Assembly (NCBI RefSeq): GCF_036287215.1
Contig: NZ_CP142860.1
Coordinates: 2,294,001 to 2,358,000 of the forward strand
Direction: 5' to 3'
Origin: Caproiciproducens sp. CPB-2
GTDB lineage: Bacteria; Bacillota; Clostridia; Oscillospirales; Acutalibacteraceae
DNA: 64,000 bases
A program made the position numbers and the translations under genes. The notes below the pieces were generated by a model. That model searched no databases. It was not told the DNA's origin and saw only the letters and a program-made list of their open reading frames with translations. Every line of letters starts with the position of its first letter. The stretch's first letter is position 1. Below are positions 35,653 through 44,088 of the stretch, in pieces.

Positions 35653-37251
35653 CTATTTGCTCACGTGCCCGTTCCGCAGAACACATCCGGCGCGAGTTCC
35701 CGTATGTTTGCCATCCTTTACCACTGTTTTACCGTTGATCATTACCATGTCAATGCCTTCCGGATACTGAGCGGGATCTGTGAAGGTGCCCTTGTCAATG
35801 ACGGTGTCCGGATTAAACAGCACAATATCGGCGAAATAGCCGGGTTTAAGCTGCCCGCGCTCTTTGATGTGCATGGTTTCCGCGGGTTTGGTGGTCATTT
35901 TGTAAACTGCTTCCTCCAGCTTGAGCGCTTTGTCCTCGCGCACATACTTTCCGAGAATTCTCGGAAAGGTTCCGTATACGCGGGGATGCGGCTTGCCGCC
36001 AAGCAACCCGTCGGTGCAGGCGTTCATCTCCGGGCGCTTCATGAAGCGCCGCACATGCTCCTCAGTGCCGTAGAAGTCCACCATGCCAACGGCGTTTTCT
36101 TCTTCCATCAGCAAATCAAAGGTTGCATCGTAAGGATTCTTGCCGTGCAGCTCACCGAGCTGTGTAAGGCTCAGGCCGATGGCGTTTTCGTTTTTCTTAT
36201 TCTTGACGCTGGTGACATAGATGTTGTCAAGGCCCGCGAAGTCTACGAAGTTATCCCATCCCGGAATTCCGTTCTCAATATCCTCGACCATCTTTTTACG
36301 CAGTTCTTTGTCGTGGAGGCGTGTCACGAGCTTATCTGTGCCGCCGTCGTGCACCCATGGCGGCAAAATCACGCCCAGCATGGTGCTGCCCGCCACATAC
36401 GGATACTGATCAAAAGAGACTTTTATGCCTTCGGCTTCCGCCTTTTCAAGCAGTGCGACCACCTTGTCAATCTTATCCCAGTTCTTTTTGCCGCAGACCT
36501 TGAAGTGCGAAAAGTGGGTGCGTACGCCGGACTCCCTGCCAATGCGGATAACCTCCTCCATTGATTCCAGAATGGTGTCCGCTTCGCTGCGCTGATGGAT
36601 AACGAATAGTCCATCGTATTCCGCAACGACCTTGCACATCTCAATGATTTCTTCAGTGCGGCCATAGGCGCAGGGCATATAGATCAAACCTGTGGAGAGA
36701 CCCATCGCGCCGGCTTCCATCTCGCGGCGGGTGATGTCCCTCATTTTTTGCATCTCCTCCGGCGACGGCTGGCGGTTATCCAGCCCCATTGCCTCCATGC
36801 GGATATTACCGTGCGGTACAAGGTAGCACTCGTTGATGCCCGGCCCGACTTTTTCGATCATAGACAGATAACCGGCGGTATCTTTAAAGTGCCAGTCAAT
36901 TTTGTCGCTGTCGCCGTCCAATCCCGCAAGATTTTTCCGCCACGGGCTGATGTACTGCTCCGGCAGCGGCGCCATTGCAACACCGTCCTGACCGAGCACC
37001 TCGGTGGTCACGCCCTGCATCACCTTAGGTAGAATTTCGGGATTCAGCAGAATCTGAACATCACTGTGGCTGTGGGTATCAATAAAACCGGGAGATACTA
37101 CGAGACCGGAGGCGTCAATAACCTTCATATCTCCGCTTTCTGCTACGTCACCGATCTTTTCAATTCTGTCGCCATCAATCAGCAGACTACCCTTGAAACC
37201 GGGTTTTCCACTGCCGTCTATAATCAGACCATTTTTAATCAGGGTTTTCAT
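35653..37251 (-). CDS. N-acyl-D-amino-acid deacylase / D-aminoacylase
   Basis: Metal-dependent amidohydrolase of 532 aa that hydrolyses N-acyl-D-amino acids (or related amides) in the cytoplasm. Marks: the first metal motif PGFIDTHSHSDV, YPYVAGSTMLGVILPPWVHD, the metal/substrate segment RPEMNACTDGLLGGKPHPRV, and the C-terminal ERGQLKPGYFADIVLFNP typical of the composite amidohydrolase fold. It is the last gene of a minus-strand operon with a symporter, an M20 deacylase, a diaminopropionate lyase and RidA, so its substrate is probably an acylated diamino or D-amino acid. Confidence 0.9.
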   Translation of the reverse strand: MKTLIKNGLIIDGSGKPGFKGSLLIDGDRIEKIGDVAESGDMKVIDASGLVVSPGFIDTHSHSDVQILLNPEILPKVMQGVTTEVLGQDGVAMAPLPEQYISPWRKNLAGLDGDSDKIDWHFKDTAGYLSMIEKVGPGINECYLVPHGNIRMEAMGLDNRQPSPEEMQKMRDITRREMEAGAMGLSTGLIYMPCAYGRTEEIIEMCKVVAEYDGLFVIHQRSEADTILESMEEVIRIGRESGVRTHFSHFKVCGKKNWDKIDKVVALLEKAEAEGIKVSFDQYPYVAGSTMLGVILPPWVHDGGTDKLVTRLHDKELRKKMVEDIENGIPGWDNFVDFAGLDNIYVTSVKNKKNENAIGLSLTQLGELHGKNPYDATFDLLMEEENAVGMVDFYGTEEHVRRFMKRPEMNACTDGLLGGKPHPRVYGTFPRILGKYVREDKALKLEEAVYKMTTKPAETMHIKERGQLKPGYFADIVLFNPDTVIDKGTFTDPAQYPEGIDMVMINGKTVVKDGKHTGTRAGCVLRNGHVSK

Positions 37252-37290
37252 TTAATTTTACCTCCTAAAAATACTATTTAAGCACTGTCA

Positions 37291-38769
37291 CTATTCTTCG
37301 TCAAACTGAATTTCCGGCGCTGGCGCAATTCCCATTTTCTTATCAATCGCAGAAATTGCGAAAATTGCGATGAATGCCACGATGCCGCCGGGTACCATTG
37401 CGCTGAGATCCCAAGGAGAATGCAGAGCGTAAATCCAGATAGCCGCAACTACGGTACCAACCACAATAGAAATGAAGCCCGCGCGTTTCGTAACATTCTT
37501 ATAGAAGATACCGCAGATAAATGCCGCGAAGGGCCCTGCACTTCTCAGTGCGAATGCGCTCATCATAACGCTGATGATGTTCGACGCGGTGAGTGCTATA
37601 ATAAGGCCGACAATGCCAACAATAACCATGACTACACGGGAAATCCAAATTTCCTTTTGGTCGTTCTTTATTCCCTTGTTAATATAGGGCGTGAAAATGT
37701 CATTGGTGAACATGGTAGCCGTGCCGATCATATTGCCAGAGGCGCTGCTGATGGTTGCCGCAACAATTGCCGCCAGAACAATACCCGCAACAACCGGCGG
37801 AGCAAAGCGCATGGTGGCTTCTGCCAAGGCATTCTTCTGGATGCCTCCTGCCGCATAGCCGTCAATGCATGAATAAGCGATCAGGCCGATAATGGCAGGG
37901 ATGATTGCGAACGCAGCGGACACAAGACCTGCCAGCACAGATCCGAGTTTTGCGGATTTTCCGTCCTTTGCGGAGCAGAAGGTCTGTACGATTTCCTGAC
38001 CGGTTGGGAACGTCATAAAATACATCACGATATAGCCTATAATCGTAGTAAAGCCGATTTTAGTCATGCTCAGCAAATTAAGGGATTCGCCGGAGGCCGC
38101 TTGAATACCCTGTGCCTTTGTGAACAGGGCGCCGAAGCCGCCTACATCTTTATTGTTTACCATAATGAACATGGCAATTCCCATACCGACTGTGATGAAC
38201 AAAACGTGCATGAGGTTTGCCGCAGTAACCGATTTATAGCCGCCAATCATGGTATAGACGATTACAACGACGGTGCTGATGATAGCGGCAATGTTAAATC
38301 CGATGCCAGTCAAAACACTGATAATGGATGCGGTAGCGATAATCTGCGCCCCTGTGGCCATGAAAAGCGCGGTAATGGATGTAAATGCTGTAAAAATATG
38401 GGAAGCTTTTCCGTAACGCTTGCTGATGATTTCCGGTACGGTATTCGCCTGCGCTTTCCTGAAATAGGGAGCGATGAAAGAAACCAGAACAAATCCGATG
38501 CCCCCGGCGATTACGTACCAGCTTGCGGACAAACCGTATTTATAGACATTGGTTGCGATGCCGGTTGTACTCGCGCCGCCCGTATTGGACGCAAACAAAG
38601 TGCCTGCAAGCACAAGGGGCCCTAAAGATTTTCCTGCCATCAGGAAGTCGTCATTGCTTTCCTTCGCCAGTTTGGACTTCTTCCTCCTGGACGCAATCAA
38701 CCCGATCGCCACAGTTGCCGCCATGTACAGCAAAATAATAACGGATGCCGTGATTTGTGTGCTGCTCAT
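37291..38769 (-). CDS. sodium:solute symporter (SSS family)
   Basis: Secondary transporter of 492 aa with about 13 membrane segments, Na+/solute symporter family (ASNTGGASTTGIATNVYKYG near the sodium site; IPAIIGLIAYSCIDGYAAGG). It probably imports the amino-acid-derived substrate degraded by the neighbouring enzymes. It starts 25 nt after the M20 gene and ends 39 nt before the aminoacylase gene in the direction of transcription, so all are co-transcribed. GGAGG precedes the start. Confidence 0.92.
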   Translation of the reverse strand: MSSTQITASVIILLYMAATVAIGLIASRRKKSKLAKESNDDFLMAGKSLGPLVLAGTLFASNTGGASTTGIATNVYKYGLSASWYVIAGGIGFVLVSFIAPYFRKAQANTVPEIISKRYGKASHIFTAFTSITALFMATGAQIIATASIISVLTGIGFNIAAIISTVVVIVYTMIGGYKSVTAANLMHVLFITVGMGIAMFIMVNNKDVGGFGALFTKAQGIQAASGESLNLLSMTKIGFTTIIGYIVMYFMTFPTGQEIVQTFCSAKDGKSAKLGSVLAGLVSAAFAIIPAIIGLIAYSCIDGYAAGGIQKNALAEATMRFAPPVVAGIVLAAIVAATISSASGNMIGTATMFTNDIFTPYINKGIKNDQKEIWISRVVMVIVGIVGLIIALTASNIISVMMSAFALRSAGPFAAFICGIFYKNVTKRAGFISIVVGTVVAAIWIYALHSPWDLSAMVPGGIVAFIAIFAISAIDKKMGIAPAPEIQFDEE

Positions 38770-38794
38770 TATTTCTTACCTCCTCAAAATGAAT

Positions 38795-39979
38795 CTATTT
38801 CAAAAGGGCTTTCATCACCGCGTAGTATGCCTCGGTGACTTTGGTGAGCTGTTCAATCTCAATATATTCGTTGAGCGTATGCGCCAGATTTTCCTGCGAC
38901 GGTCCAATGCCGAGTGTTTTGATTCCCTCTTCTCCGGCATAGTGGCTGCCGTTGGTGCAGAAGTTGTATTGGGTAATCTGCGGCTCAAATCCCTCCGCCT
39001 GCATTTCCTTCAGAACGTCCTGTACAAACGGTTCCTCTTTGTCGTAGAGCCAGCCGGGGAAGAAACGCTCGCCCGTAATTTTATTGCCGGTATAGCAGGT
39101 TTCGGTTCCCACTGCGTAGGACACCTTTGCTTTCAGCTCGCTGTCATCTGCCATCAGCTTGTCCAGCAAATCCTGAATGGGCTTGAGCACGCCTTCCTTT
39201 GTCTCGCCAACCAGCAGGCGGCGGTCATAGGTGGCACGGCAGTATTCCGGTACCACCGAGGCACCCGGGTACGGTGAGCTCTTTACGTCGGTGAGTTCCA
39301 TAATACCGTTGCCCAATACAGGATGATGCGTAGGTTCAAGCGTCCGAATGGCCTCTACCACCTTACACATTTTGTAAACAGCATTGATGCCCTTTTCGGG
39401 GTTTGCGGAGTGCGCAGGTTTGCCAAAGGTTTCAACTACAATCTCCGCGCGGCCGCGCTGCCCAATTTTGATGTTCAGATTCGACGCTTCGCCGATGACC
39501 ACATAGTCCGGTTGGACTCGTCCACTGATTCTTCGGGCGGCAACACCCTCAAAACACTCTTCATGCACCACGCCTGCCACATAGATATCGCCCGCGAAAT
39601 TCTTGCCGTTATCGGCGGCAAAGTTTGCGGCGGCCGATGCCATTGCAGAAAGCGCTCCTTTCATGTCCGAGGTGCCTCTGCCACAGATTTTTCCGTCCGC
39701 AATATCAGCGGCAAACGGGTCATGCACCCAAACGGCGGGGTCGGTCACGGGAACTGTGTCCATGTGTCCGTCAAAAAGCAACTTTTTCCCCGGGCGGTTG
39801 CCTTTGATGTGTCCGATCGTGTTGCCATAGTCGTCCACGAACACATCATCAAAACCATGTCCCTCAAAAAACGACTTCAGCTCGGCAGCAACGCCGCTTT
39901 CCTCACCTGAGTAACTTTTTTGGCGAATAAGCTTTCTGCAAAGCTCAATCACTGCGTCCTGTCTTTCTTTTGTCAGCAT
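38795..39979 (-). CDS. M20-family deacylase/peptidase (YgeY/ArgE/DapE-like)
   Basis: Zinc-dependent amidase/deacylase of 394 aa. Metal and catalytic motifs: LLFDGHMDTVPV, GRGTSDMKGALSAM, VHEECFEGVAARR and the C-terminal NGSHYAGEEGIKTLGIGPS. ATG 39979 has GGAGG at 8-nt spacing; five further in-frame codons upstream lack one. In E. coli the homologous ygeY stands beside ygeX (diaminopropionate ammonia-lyase), the same pairing as here, so it probably deacylates or decarbamoylates the diamino acid before the lyase acts. Confidence 0.88.
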   Translation of the reverse strand: MLTKERQDAVIELCRKLIRQKSYSGEESGVAAELKSFFEGHGFDDVFVDDYGNTIGHIKGNRPGKKLLFDGHMDTVPVTDPAVWVHDPFAADIADGKICGRGTSDMKGALSAMASAAANFAADNGKNFAGDIYVAGVVHEECFEGVAARRISGRVQPDYVVIGEASNLNIKIGQRGRAEIVVETFGKPAHSANPEKGINAVYKMCKVVEAIRTLEPTHHPVLGNGIMELTDVKSSPYPGASVVPEYCRATYDRRLLVGETKEGVLKPIQDLLDKLMADDSELKAKVSYAVGTETCYTGNKITGERFFPGWLYDKEEPFVQDVLKEMQAEGFEPQITQYNFCTNGSHYAGEEGIKTLGIGPSQENLAHTLNEYIEIEQLTKVTEAYYAVMKALLK

Positions 39980-40014
39980 ATGCCTTGCCTCCATATTCTT
40001 TCTAAATATACTTT

Positions 40015-41229
40015 CTATTCAAAGCTGGAATGTTTTCCATCCCATACGATATTACGATAACCGTCTTTGTCGGTATCCCCTTCGGTGGAGAAACAAAGCA
40101 CCTTGGATGACGCATCTATTTTAAGCTGGTCACGCAGCCATCCGAGACTGCTGTTTTGCATCAGCTCCGCCACAAGGCCGAGCGTTGACGCGCCGCTTTC
40201 GCCGGATATGATTCTTGTATCTCCCGGCAGCGGGTTGCCCAGAATCCTCATGCCTTTGGCCGCCACATAGTCAGGCATGGATACAAAGTTGTCCGCGTGG
40301 TCACGCAGCACCTGCCAGCCGATGGTACACGGCTCACCGCAGGCAAGTCCGGCCATGATGGTGTGCATTTCGCCTTTTACGAAATGCAGCCTGCCGTCAT
40401 TAGCATAGGCGGTGCGGTAAAGGCAATCCGCCTGATTAGGCTCCACAATCGTAATGATTGGCGGATGCGGGTCGTCCTTGTACAAATCCGCAAAAAAGCC
40501 TGTGACACCTCCCGACATCGCCCCAACACCGGCTTGTAAGAAAATGTGTGTTGGCTTTTGCTCCCGGAGCTGCTGTGCCGCTTCGTATGCCATGGTGGTG
40601 TAGCCCTCCATAATCCATCCGGGAATGTCCTCATAACCCTCCCATGACGTATCCTGCACCATAATCCAGCCGTACTTTTCCGCATTTTCATTTGCCAAAC
40701 GTACCGCGTCATCATAGTTCAGATCGGTAATCGAAGCCTCGGAGCCCAATGCCCGGATATTTTCGAGCCGTTCCTGAGCGCTGCCTTGGGGCATGTACAC
40801 CACGCTCTTCTGTCCCAGTCTGTTTGCTGTCCAAGCCACGCCTCTGCCATGGTTTCCGTCGGTCGCGGTCACAAAGGTAAGCGAGCCAAGCTTTTGCTTC
40901 ACTTTGTCGCTTGTCATTCGCTCATAGGGCAGCTGCGAAAGAGGAACTCTAAGTCGTTTTGACAGGTACCTACCAATTGCGTAGCTGCCTCCCAGAACCT
41001 TGAAGGCATTAAGACCGAACCGGAAGCTTTCGTCCTTCACCCAGATGTCTCCCAACCCCAACTGCTTTGCCAAAGAGCACAGCTCGACGAGCGGGGTGAC
41101 GCTGTACTCTGGAAAGCTTTTATGAAAGGAGTTGACATCTTTGGCATGCGCAACGCCGAAACGCTCCACAGAATATGCCTTTCCTTCTTCAGGGTGCTCC
41201 CAATGCACAGATTTAAAGCATTCGTTCAT
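40015..41229 (-). CDS. dpaL: diaminopropionate ammonia-lyase
   Basis: PLP-dependent lyase (fold type II) of 404 aa that converts 2,3-diaminopropionate to pyruvate and two ammonia. The PLP lysine is in ESFRFGLNAFKVLGGSYAIG, the phosphate-binding region in GVGAMSGGVTGFFAD, and the family-specific TATDGNHGRGVAWTANRLGQ is present. The homologue is ygeX/dpaL in enterobacteria. It is followed by the M20 deacylase and preceded by RidA, which deaminates reactive enamine products of such lyases. Confidence 0.93.
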   Translation of the reverse strand: MNECFKSVHWEHPEEGKAYSVERFGVAHAKDVNSFHKSFPEYSVTPLVELCSLAKQLGLGDIWVKDESFRFGLNAFKVLGGSYAIGRYLSKRLRVPLSQLPYERMTSDKVKQKLGSLTFVTATDGNHGRGVAWTANRLGQKSVVYMPQGSAQERLENIRALGSEASITDLNYDDAVRLANENAEKYGWIMVQDTSWEGYEDIPGWIMEGYTTMAYEAAQQLREQKPTHIFLQAGVGAMSGGVTGFFADLYKDDPHPPIITIVEPNQADCLYRTAYANDGRLHFVKGEMHTIMAGLACGEPCTIGWQVLRDHADNFVSMPDYVAAKGMRILGNPLPGDTRIISGESGASTLGLVAELMQNSSLGWLRDQLKIDASSKVLCFSTEGDTDKDGYRNIVWDGKHSSFE

Positions 41230-41247
41230 TGATTTCCCTCCTTTTGT

Positions 41248-41631
41248 TCATTTTGGTAAAACTGCAATTGCCTCAATCTCAACCACGGCGCCCTTAGGCA
41301 GGTTTGCCACTTCAATCGCGCTACGTGCGGGGCACTGTTGCTTGAAATGTTGCGAATACACGTCGTTCATCGCAGCAAAGTCTCCGATGTCCTTCAAAAA
41401 TACAGTTGTCTTTACCACGTCATCAAGACTGCAGCCAGCTTCTGTAAGAACGGTTTTAAGATTTTTAATGGATTGCTCGCTTTGCGCCGTGACGCCACCT
41501 TCAGGAAAGCCGCCTGTGGAAGGGTCAATCGGAAGCTGACCCGACGCAAACACAAAGCCGTTTGCGGTGATTGCCTGAGAATACGGGCCGATTGCTGCCG
41601 GAGCGCTGGTACTGGAAACAACGTTTTTCAT
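41248..41631 (-). CDS. ridA: RidA-family enamine/imine deaminase
   Basis: A 127-aa trimeric Rid protein that hydrolyses 2-aminoacrylate and similar enamines. Marks: APAAIGPYSQAITANGFVFA, GQLPIDPSTGGFPEGGVTAQ, and the C-terminal active Arg in PARSAIEVANLPKGAVVEIE. It is the first gene of the operon, 18 nt before the lyase gene. A protective role against aminoacrylate made by the ammonia-lyase explains the linkage. Confidence 0.94.
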   Translation of the reverse strand: MKNVVSSTSAPAAIGPYSQAITANGFVFASGQLPIDPSTGGFPEGGVTAQSEQSIKNLKTVLTEAGCSLDDVVKTTVFLKDIGDFAAMNDVYSQHFKQQCPARSAIEVANLPKGAVVEIEAIAVLPK

Positions 41632-41916
41632 GATTACCGCCTTTTCATAATAATTTTTTATTGGTAAATTGGTTTTCTTTGTAAAATATTATAATTTTTT
41701 ATTATAATAATTGCAATATACATAAGCAACAATTAATTATTCTATTATTTGTTGCTATTATCAACAATAATTATTAAAAAAAGAAATTTTACAAAATAAT
41801 AAATTATTATTGTATTGTATAAGATTGCCGAATATGGTAAAATGGACAATATCATAAAACTATATACGATTTCTACCTCACAAGACCGTTCATTACTTCT
41901 TCAAGGAGTGTGTCTG
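41632..41916. promoter_or_regulatory. AT-rich divergent control region with nested inverted repeats
   Basis: Very AT-rich spacer between ridA and the regulator. AGCAACAA (41725-41732) is inverted as TTGTTGCT (41749-41756), and TTGTTG (41749-41754) pairs again with CAACAA (41762-41767). These nested repeats are likely binding sites of the YheO/DauR-like regulator. Candidate plus-strand -10 boxes lie near 41836; none is compelling. Confidence 0.55.
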
Positions 41917-42579
41917 ATGACAAACATTATGGATTATTATAAAAAGCTGATTCCCTTTTTGGGACAGGCTATCGGTTTATCCTGCGAGGTTGCCTTGCAG
42001 GACTGTCGGGCGGGCTGTATTGTCGCGATTTCCAACAGTCATATCAGCGGCCGTCAGGTAGGTTCCCCGCTGACTGACCTTGCCCGCCAGATTATCAACA
42101 ATGGGGCATGGAAAGAACAGGACTATATTGCCGGCTACGAGGGGCGCTCACAAAACGGCCGTTTGCTGCGTTCTTCCACCTTTTTTATTAAAGAGAACGA
42201 TCAACTGCTTGGCATGATATGCATAAATTACGACACCTCTTGCTTTTCACAGATCAGCAACGCATTGCTCGAACTTGGAGGACTGAAGTATGCGGGCAAT
42301 CCGGTATTGATTAACAGCGCCGGCGGTGAGGCTGCTCCAAAGGAAACCTTTTTTGATGATTTGGACTATTCCATCAACAGTACGGTAACGGAACTTTTTG
42401 GCGATCATATTCCGGAGCACTTCAACCAGGAAGACCGAATCACGATTATCCGCAAGTTAAGCGACAAGGGTGTGTTTCTCGTGAAGGGATGCGTGGGACG
42501 CGTTTCCCACTTACTGCGCTGCAGTAACGCCAGTGTGTACCGTTATCTGTCCATCATTGGACGCGAAAGCGAAAAGTAA
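41917..42579 (+). CDS. YheO/DauR-like PAS-HTH regulator
   Basis: A 220-aa regulator with an N-terminal YheO-type PAS domain (IPFLGQAIGLSCEVALQDCR, FIKENDQLLGMICINYDTS) and a C-terminal helix-turn-helix (RITIIRKLSDKGVFLVKGCV, RCSNASVYRYLSIIG). This is the family of DauR, which controls D-arginine use. ATG 41917 has AAGGAG 8 nt upstream; upstream in-frame extension is not supported. It is divergent to the ridA-dpaL-deacylase operon and is its most likely regulator. Confidence 0.87.
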   Translation: MTNIMDYYKKLIPFLGQAIGLSCEVALQDCRAGCIVAISNSHISGRQVGSPLTDLARQIINNGAWKEQDYIAGYEGRSQNGRLLRSSTFFIKENDQLLGMICINYDTSCFSQISNALLELGGLKYAGNPVLINSAGGEAAPKETFFDDLDYSINSTVTELFGDHIPEHFNQEDRITIIRKLSDKGVFLVKGCVGRVSHLLRCSNASVYRYLSIIGRESEK

Positions 42580-42826
42580 CGCGCATTTGCTGTGCCGCAG
42601 GAATCTTTCGATCCTGATTATATCATGTATGTGAAATTTGTTGTGCATAGAGACATCCGAATGGGAAACTCAGAAAGCCTATGATGAAATCCTTTATAAA
42701 GTACCTGGATAGTGTTTTTCGTGTGTTCAATTGCCTGATTTTTGATCAAAAAATAAGAGTTTTTATAAACATTTAGATTTTCAATAGTACTTTCTCGAAA
42801 ATCAGCAAAAGCAGTATTTAGTTCTT

Positions 42827-42934
42827 CTAATTAAACTTCCAGATTTTTTTATCAACTGAGTGTTTCAAGAACTCAGCAATCACATAGCCCAGCTCATGCG
42901 AATCAATTTTGAGCTTCACCGTGATTGTCTTCAT
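42827..42934 (-). CDS. possible 35-aa small protein
   Basis: MKTITVKLKIDSHELGYVIA followed by EFLKHSVDKKIWKFN. A weak ribosome site (AGAGG, 8 nt) precedes it. It may be a remnant of a small element gene that once followed the lysozyme gene before the Fic cassette came between them. Confidence 0.3.
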   Translation of the reverse strand: MKTITVKLKIDSHELGYVIAEFLKHSVDKKIWKFN

Positions 42935-42986
42935 GATAAAATTACCTCTTCTTTTTTAAGTTAGATGTGTTCGGCCAGCCGGTCGG

Positions 42987-43014
42987 GAGCGCCTAAAGCA
43001 GAGAAAAAATAACA
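42987..43014. repeat. 28-bp perfect direct repeat flanking the Fic cassette, copy 1
   Basis: Identical over 28 bp to 44057-44084 (GAGCGCCTAAAGCAGAG plus 11 more). The 1042 bp between the copies carry fic, vbhA, a promoter and a terminator. Confidence 0.92.
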
Positions 43015-43035
43015 TGTTTTTCAACTGCTGGGCAT

Positions 43036-43064
43036 AAAAAAACCACCGGATTGTTTTCCGATGG
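43036..43064 (-). terminator. terminator of the fic operon
   Basis: Minus strand: CCATCGGAA, short loop, TCCGGTGG, then seven Ts (A-run 43036-43042). Confidence 0.75.
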
Positions 43065-43113
43065 CTCTGAATGATATTCTTTATTCTAATGTGATTTCCT
43101 GATCTTCCGACTC

Positions 43114-43806
43114 TTACTGATATTCACTCGATTCATGATAGATCTTTAAGAATGATGCTCCTTTTGGCATCACAAGCCGAATGTATTCTTCCTGCTCTAT
43201 AGACGATATGGGTGACGTAATCCTTTGAAATAAATCTGTCATTTTACGGTAGTCGCAGTTAAAGGCATCGGCGCTGGCCTCTATCATTTCTCGGCCAGAC
43301 ACATTCGTAAAATCCACTTGATATCCTGCGATCCGTGCCAGGCTTTCTATAAATACTCTCTGTGTTCGCCCATTACCTTCCCGAAACGGATGAATAACGT
43401 TGATCTCTCCCAAATAGTAGGCCAGCTTCTCGCCGATCACATCGGTAGGCGTTCCGATCAAATATCGATCTTCCTGTTTTAATTTGTCAAAGACAAGTTT
43501 TGAGCCGGATTCAATGTACATGCAGTTGCAGAACTGATTCCCCTTTGAAATGTTCACCGTGCGCAGCTGGCCGGCCCACGAATAAACATCATGAAAAAGG
43601 AACCGATGTATCGCCTGTAAATGCTTTAGGTCAAAATCGCCCTTGCAAGGATTTTCTTTGATCTGAGACACACGCATGGCAGTGATTTCCCGTTCAGCTT
43701 CATTCAGTGCCTTAGCATCTTGTATGCCCAGCTTATTGATGAGAGTAAAGGAATTGGGATAACAATACTTGCTATCCCAATCGTACTCATATTGATAATC
43801 ATTCAT
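43114..43806 (-). CDS. fic: Fic/DOC-family AMP-transferase toxin
   Basis: A 230-aa Fic protein that transfers AMP (or a similar group) to target proteins. The complete motif HPFREGNGRTQR lies at residues 139-150 with catalytic His139. The N-terminal half (FDLKHLQAIHRFLFHDVYSW) is typical of bacterial class I Fic toxins held inactive by a separate antitoxin. It starts 4 nt after the antitoxin stop codon in one operon. The cassette is flanked by 28-bp direct repeats. Confidence 0.93.
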   Translation of the reverse strand: MNDYQYEYDWDSKYCYPNSFTLINKLGIQDAKALNEAEREITAMRVSQIKENPCKGDFDLKHLQAIHRFLFHDVYSWAGQLRTVNISKGNQFCNCMYIESGSKLVFDKLKQEDRYLIGTPTDVIGEKLAYYLGEINVIHPFREGNGRTQRVFIESLARIAGYQVDFTNVSGREMIEASADAFNCDYRKMTDLFQRITSPISSIEQEEYIRLVMPKGASFLKIYHESSEYQ

Positions 43807-43810
43807 AAAG

Positions 43811-43984
43811 TCACCTGAACGGACGAACAGTATGCTTTTTCACAAGCTTTTTTACCATATCGTCATAGGACGTTTTCCCCGTGATACATTCACGCAATCT
43901 TTGCTTATCCTGTGCTGTTAAGGGCATACCTTCCATGGCCATCGTGCCATTGACTTCGCCTATTATTTTCTCAATATCTTTCAT
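43811..43984 (-). CDS. VbhA-like Fic antitoxin
   Basis: A 57-aa helical protein: MKDIEKIIGEVNGTMAMEGM then PLTAQDKQRLRECITGK. It carries the inhibitory helix pattern T/S-x3-E-G (Thr14 to Gly19, TMAMEG), whose Glu blocks ATP binding of class I Fic toxins. AAGGAGG stands 8 nt before the ATG, and the gene ends 4 nt before fic. A consensus promoter lies upstream. Confidence 0.85.
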   Translation of the reverse strand: MKDIEKIIGEVNGTMAMEGMPLTAQDKQRLRECITGKTSYDDMVKKLVKKHTVRPFR

Positions 43985-44010
43985 CGGTCAGCCCTCCTTT
44001 TATTAATAAT

Positions 44011-44039
44011 ATTATAGCACTTTCCGGCGCATTTATCAA
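44011..44039 (-). promoter_or_regulatory. promoter of the vbhA-fic operon
   Basis: Minus strand: TTGATA (44034-44039), 17-bp spacer, TATAAT (44011-44016), about 27 bp before the antitoxin start and inside the repeats' interval. Confidence 0.75.
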
Positions 44040-44056
44040 AGAATTTCGGCGAAAAT

Positions 44057-44084
44057 GAGCGCCTAAAGCAGAGAAAAAATAACA
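44057..44084. repeat. 28-bp perfect direct repeat flanking the Fic cassette, copy 2
   Basis: Exact copy of 42987-43014, 4 bp after the stop of the lysozyme/M23 pseudogene. Confidence 0.92.
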
Positions 44085-44088
44085 CTTT

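Larger units (their letters stand above)
42580..43113. other. 534-bp region with gene fragments and a repeat
   Basis: Minus strand 42618-42830 is open for 71 codons without a start (LNTAFADFRESTIENLNVYK), probably a gene remnant. The 35-codon ORF at 42827-42934, the direct repeat at 42987-43014 and a fic terminator at 43036-43064 are listed separately. Confidence 0.4.
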
